The position numbers and the translations under genes are program-made. The notes under the pieces were generated by a model, which saw only the letters and a program-made list of their open reading frames with translations, was not told the DNA's origin and searched no databases. This document shows, piece after piece, positions 18,928-22,606 of a DNA stretch of 22,606 bases. This stretch comes from Guillardia theta CCMP2712 (Eukaryota; Cryptophyceae; Pyrenomonadales; Geminigeraceae). The stretch lies in NCBI RefSeq assembly GCF_000315625.1, contig NW_005434607.1, positions 10,130-32,735 on the forward strand, in the 5' to 3' direction. Each line of letters begins with the position of its first letter. Positions within the stretch are counted from its first letter, which is position 1.

Positions 18928-21900
18928 GCTTCATTCCTTCTTCATTGTTGTCTCTGATTCAGACCATCCTCTCCTTACAAGGTCCTCTGATTTTCCTTCC
19001 GCCCTCCTGTCATGTACCTCCCCCTCTCTTAACCGCTTGACGTGTCTTGTGCAGTACATCTCCTTCCTGCTGGAAACAAGATCCAACCTTGAGGTCTTCA
19101 TCCAAGGATCTCGACCCTACTCGTGAGATTGCGGCATCCTCTCTGCTCTCCTCTCCTCTCCTCTCCTCTCCTCTCCTCTCCTCTCGTTTTTTGTTCCTCT
19201 CCTCTCCTCTCTCCTCTTCTGTTTTCCTGATTGTCACTTCAGGGGAAAGAGCGGACAACCCAGGCAAGAGTTCTTGGGGAGTGGAGGAGTGGAGGGAGGA
19301 TTGAAAGGGAACCGGGCAAGGAGAATGCAGGAAGCTCAGAGTAGCGATTTGAGAATTTGAGAGGAGATAGAAATTTCGAAGAAGAACAGCAGGGAAACAT
19401 GAGAAAAGGAGGATGGAGAAGAGGAGAGCAGGTGAGGGGAGAGGACAGGACAGGACAGGACAGGACAGGAGAAGTGTGAAAGATGTTGCATCCATGAAAG
19501 TTCGTTATGATGGTACTTGCCAACAAGTGGGCAAGTCAACTGACGCCGGGGGCAGGATGGGGCTGGTGGGGGTTGCGGTGGAGGCGGTGATGAGTGGGAG
19601 AGTGAAGGATGTGGTAGTTGTTCCGATCTCCATCCAGGTCTCAACCTCTGCAGCCGCGGCAGCACCTGACACTTGTTGCAGTACGATCGGGTCGTGGAGG
19701 GGAACAACTACGGGAAGCAGGTGGTCTCCCGATCACGACTCCCTTGCTCTCTCCCTGTCGCAGTCCTGCCCCTCCTCCTCTCTCGCCTCCGCCCTCCCTA
19801 CTTCTCTCTCCCCATGGCTCTTCCTCGCTCTCGCTCTCTCTCCCCCTCGCTTTCCCTTCGCCTACTCTCCCGCACTTTCGATCTCTGTCATTCGCTTCCT
19901 TCACTTCCCTCCTCGCTTCTAACAACGTTGAAGATCTCAGGGGATCAGAAAGTCTCTCCTGCGCTTCCTGCCTTCCTTGCGTCTCACTGGTGACCTCGTT
20001 GCTCCACCTTTGTCCTCCATCAACACCATCACATCCTCTTCTTCTTTCTCCTACTCCTGTCGTTCTTGTTCTTGTTCTTGTTCTTGTTCTTGTTCTTGTT
20101 CTTGTTCTTGTTCTTGTTCTTGTTCTTGTTCTTGTTCTTGTTCTTGTTCTTGTTCTTGTTCTTGTTCTTGTTCTTGTTCTTGTTCTTGTTCTTGTTCTTG
20201 TTCTTGTCCTTGCTCTTGCTCGTGTTCGTGTTCTTGGTTTTGTTCTCCTCTCTTCTTCCCTCTCTTCTCTTCACTCCTTCATCTCGACCAACATCATCAC
20301 CAACAGGAACATCCACATGGGTTTTGGAAACATCATCATCAACTTTGCAGAGCCGCTATCCGTTCGAGCAGGTGAGTTTTGAGAGCTTGCGACGTGCTCT
20401 GAGAGCAGGCAGGGTTGCAGCAGGGAATGCAGCCAGAGAGGAAGGCGGAGGGGCAGGAGGAGGAGAAGGACGAGGCTCGCCGGTCAGGCTTCAATGTCGT
20501 TCGTACCGTTGCAACTTTAGTACATGAGGTGAGTGGGAGGAGGGAGGGGAAGGAGGGAGGGGAAGGAGGGAGGGGAAGGAGGGGGAGGGGGAGGAGGGAG
20601 AGGGAGGGGAAGGAGGGAGGGGGAGAGGGAGGGGGAGGGAAGGGGAGAGGGAGGGGAGGGGAGAGGGAGGGGAGTGGGGTGGTCATAGTTGCCAAAGGAT
20701 CACTAGGATCAGTTTGAGTTGAGATGCAGGTTACTTGGATGGTAAATCAGAGAACAGTGATAATCCCAACATCGCTTGTCGCTACGGTGACCTGCATCTC
20801 ATATCCTCGTCCTCTACGTTCTCTTTCATCTTGGTTCCTGTTCCTGCTCCTCACTCGCATCCTCGTCCCCTTCCTCGTCCTTCTCCTCCTCTCTCGCATT
20901 ATCTGCCTTCTCCTCCTCCTCTTCCTTCTCCGCCTTCTCCTCCTCCTCTCTGCTGCTGCTGCTGCTCTCTGCTGCCGCTCTCTGCTGCTGCTGCTGCTGC
21001 TGCTGCTCCCTGCTGCTGCTGCTGCTCCCTGCTGCTGCTGCTGCTCTCTGCTCCTGCTGCTCCTGCTGCTCGTGATCTTACTTTAATCTCTCACTTGTCT
21101 CTCCTCAGGTTCTTCTCACAAACTCCTGCCGGGGCATTTCGCTCTCCGATCTCGTCGAGAACGTGCAGGTTGACCCTCATCCCGCCCGCGGCTGCTCTGA
21201 CGTGCCCGACCTCCATCGCCAGTGGTTGAAGATCGAGATCATGGCGCGAGGAGGACTCGTTGCTCCCATGCAGGAGATGGTGAGGGGTAGGAGTAGGAGA
21301 GCAGGAGAGCAGGAGAAGAGCAGGAGGAGGAGGAGCAGGAGCAGGGGGGAAGGGGGAGCAGCAGGAGGAAAACGGAGAAAGGGAAGGAAACGTTTCTGAC
21401 TTTCACCTGCCTTAGGCGCGAGCTGTTGGCAACAGTGTGAAGAGAATTTCCAACTTTGTCAAGATCCCCACGCCTGAAAAGGTACCTGACGCAACCAGCT
21501 CCTCTAACCCTCCTCTCCTCTGCTCTCCTCCCTTCCCCTCCTCCTTCCTCTCCTCCTCCTTCCACTCCTCTCCTCTGTCTTCCCTCTTGTCATCCTTCTA
21601 CTCCTCCTCTCTCGACCCTCTTCTTTCCTCCCTCTCCTCCACTCACTTCTCATTCGACTCAGGCCGGAAGGAAAGTGCACTGGATCAGGACTGCGACGCT
21701 CTTGCGAGATGCCGAGGTTGCCCCTCTCTCCCTCGTCCTCGTCCTCGTCCTCGTCCTCAATTCTTCTTCTTCGCTTCATTGTTTTTCTTCTTGTCATGAG
21801 CGCTGGCAGATTCTCGCTGAGATCCTCAAGCTTGAGTTCACCTACTCCCCCCGCGAATCAAAGGTCTGCAAGCTCCTCCTCCTCCTCCTCCTCCTCCTCC

Positions 21901-22606
21901 TCCTCCTCCTCCCTACTTTTCCTCCTCTTCTTCTTCCTCCTCCTCGTCTGTCTCTCCCAGTACCTCTACCTCCTCCCTCCTCTACCTCCTCTACCTCTGC
22001 TTCTTTCCCCCCAATATTGACACTTTCGAAGGATCGATTTCAAGATGCTATTGCACGATTGGCAGCACGAGGTACCTCCTCCTCCCCTTCCTCCTCCCCT
22101 TCCTCTTCCTCTTCCACCACCACTACCACCTCCTCCTCCCTTTCCTCCTCCCCCCCTTCCTCTTCCTCCTCCTCCACCACCTCCTCCACCTCCTCTTCCT
22201 CTCAGACTTGTTCCTCCTCCACTGTCTGGCAGATTGATTGCAACTCAGGGACTGTTCTTCCTCTCTATGACGACGGATACGGTGAAAGAGTGCAAATTCT
22301 CACCACGAGACAGGTCATGGCCAATTCTGAATTCATCTCTCCTCCTCCTCCTCCTCCTCCTCCTCCTCCGCTCCTCCTCCTCTTCCTCACCTGAAACGCT
22401 GCAAAGTCGTCACGTTCCCCTCCTCCTCACCCTCCTCCACCCTATTGTTTCAACAATCGCCTCCTCCCTCACTCCTTCTCCTGCTTATCCTTGAGACAGG
22501 CTCGGAGGATGATCGGCCTTCTTCGCGGCATGCTGCTTCCGTTTCTTGACGCTTACTGGGTGGCAGCGCTCAGGTGAGGAGGAGGAGGAGGAGGAGGAGG
22601 AGGAGG
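15626..22606 (+). CDS. plsB: PlsB/GPAT1-family glycerol-3-phosphate acyltransferase-like protein (partial, 3' end outside window)
   Basis: The family acylates glycerol-3-phosphate at sn-1. Confident exons: 15626-15722, 15874-16556, 16609-16935, 17043-17110, 17163-17208, 17721-17825, 17874-17945, 17998-18099, 18291-18373, 18597-18662, 18772-18844, 19055-19122, 19682-19720, 20307-20371, 20413-20528, 21109-21279, 21416-21481, 21663-21716, 21810-21863, 22032-22071, 22249-22313, 22500-22573. An exon ending at 19637 and one near 19941 have unclear edges. The N-terminal part has IVYVVEAHSWLHLL and a hydrophobic stretch, probably membrane-associated. Family landmarks are VTGPARQLRRE, PVIYVPTYRGVLDYLLL (block I), RRVGGFFMRKS (II), LEVFIQGSR (III), VVVVPISIQYDRVVEG (IV), INFAEPLSV and the C-terminal PFLDAYWVAA. 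Block I has Tyr where H-x4-D has His, and block III has Gln where family members have Glu. It may therefore be inactive or have changed chemistry. Many introns hold microsatellites. Confidence 0.85.
17230..17353. repeat. CTCTGCT heptamer array (intronic)
   Basis: About 17 nearly identical 7-bp units. Because 7 is not a multiple of 3, all three plus frames stay open and give a repetitive Ser-Ala-Leu-Cys-type translation that should not be annotated as protein. Confidence 0.9.
17626..17701. repeat. (GAG)n / (GGA)n array (intronic)
   Basis: About 75 bp of GAG units with two GAA interruptions, within the same intron as the CTCTGCT array. The plus frame reads poly-Glu, but it lies between good splice sites. 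Confidence 0.85.
19146..19185. repeat. CTCCT pentamer array (intronic)
   Basis: Eight copies of a 5-bp pyrimidine unit, 24 nt after the donor GTGAGA at 19123 of the acyltransferase gene, and continued by looser CT-rich sequence. Confidence 0.85.
19443..19470. repeat. GGACA pentamer array
   Basis: About five copies of GGACA on the plus strand, upstream of the acyltransferase exon that ends at 19637. It is probably intronic, since no confident exon includes it. Confidence 0.75.
20062..20207. repeat. GTTCTT hexamer array (intronic)
   Basis: About 24 perfect hexamers (146 bp), then degenerate copies to about 20235. It lies in the acyltransferase intron that precedes the exon at 20307. The plus frames read Val-Leu, Cys-Ser or Phe-Leu repeats, which are artefacts. 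Confidence 0.92.
20529..20677. repeat. G-rich GGGAGG(A) tract (intronic)
   Basis: The tract starts at the donor GTGAGT at 20529. It is almost pure purine on the sense strand, with many GGG and GGGG runs separated by A or GA, so quadruplex formation in RNA or DNA is plausible. Later in the same 580-nt intron there are CTC/TCC and CTG arrays (20880-21065). Confidence 0.85.
21864..22248. repeat. CTC/TCC-rich arrays in two acyltransferase introns
   Basis: The introns 21864-22031 and 22072-22248 are dominated by CTC and TCC triplets. They flank the 40-nt exon 22032-22071. The last complete intron (22314-22499) is also CTC-rich, and the intron opening at 22574 begins GTGAGG and continues as GAGGAG to the window end. 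Confidence 0.8.

Noticed and set aside
20062-20207. Telomere-like or CRISPR-like array
   Set aside because: A simple hexamer with no spacers, not matching known telomere repeats, and inside an intron.
19618-20382. 254-residue plus-strand frame with Val-Leu repeats
   Set aside because: It reads through acyltransferase introns and the GTTCTT array, with good splice sites on either side.

Overview
The window looks like nuclear DNA of a unicellular alga with a red-type secondary plastid, most likely a cryptophyte of the Guillardia type. This is an inference. It rests on a plastid protein whose signal peptide is followed by a Phe-led transit peptide (residues 19-22 G-F-L-A), on intron-rich genes with mostly 40-57 nt GT-AG introns that restore reading frames exactly, and on very many microsatellites. 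A heterokont or haptophyte is the main alternative. I see no RNA genes, CRISPR arrays or recognisable transposons.

Six protein genes alternate strictly in strand. (1) Minus, 1398 to beyond the left edge: a plastid-targeted NFACT/RqcH-type protein that ends in a long Asp run at the window edge. (2) Plus, 3323-4511: an unrecognised three-exon protein rich in S/T-P sites. (3) Minus, ~10413-4785: a myosin heavy chain with motor, IQ-like neck, coiled coil, a three-copy helical repeat, a PH domain and a FERM-F3/PTB-like C-terminus. Its motor begins abruptly just before the P-loop. (4) Plus, 10576-11542: proteasome lid subunit RPN12/PSMD8, complete in four exons. (5) Minus, 14200-11665: an MCM10 replication factor reconstructed in 12 exons, with an unusual C-terminal extension (RIN13-like Cys/His cluster, then a DEK_C-like domain). 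(6) Plus, 15626 to beyond the right edge: a PlsB/GPAT1-family acyltransferase in about 24 exons, whose catalytic His and block III Glu appear replaced by Tyr and Gln.

The genes have unrelated housekeeping roles (organelle ribosome quality control, motility, proteolysis, replication, lipid synthesis). There is no sign of an operon-like system. Pairs 2/3 and 4/5 converge on short spacers (273 and 122 bp). Pairs 1/2 and 5/6 diverge from long spacers (1.9 and 1.4 kb), and pair 3/4 from a very short one. The long spacers hold homopyrimidine tracts, a C-rich to G-rich strand switch with a mirrored AGTACCCC motif, and an imperfect hairpin.

The points most worth checking are the extended MCM10, the acyltransferase with altered catalytic residues, the myosin tail, the myosin's missing 5' end beside a near-pure GC block, and the contrast between uniform short introns and the microsatellite-filled introns of the acyltransferase gene.
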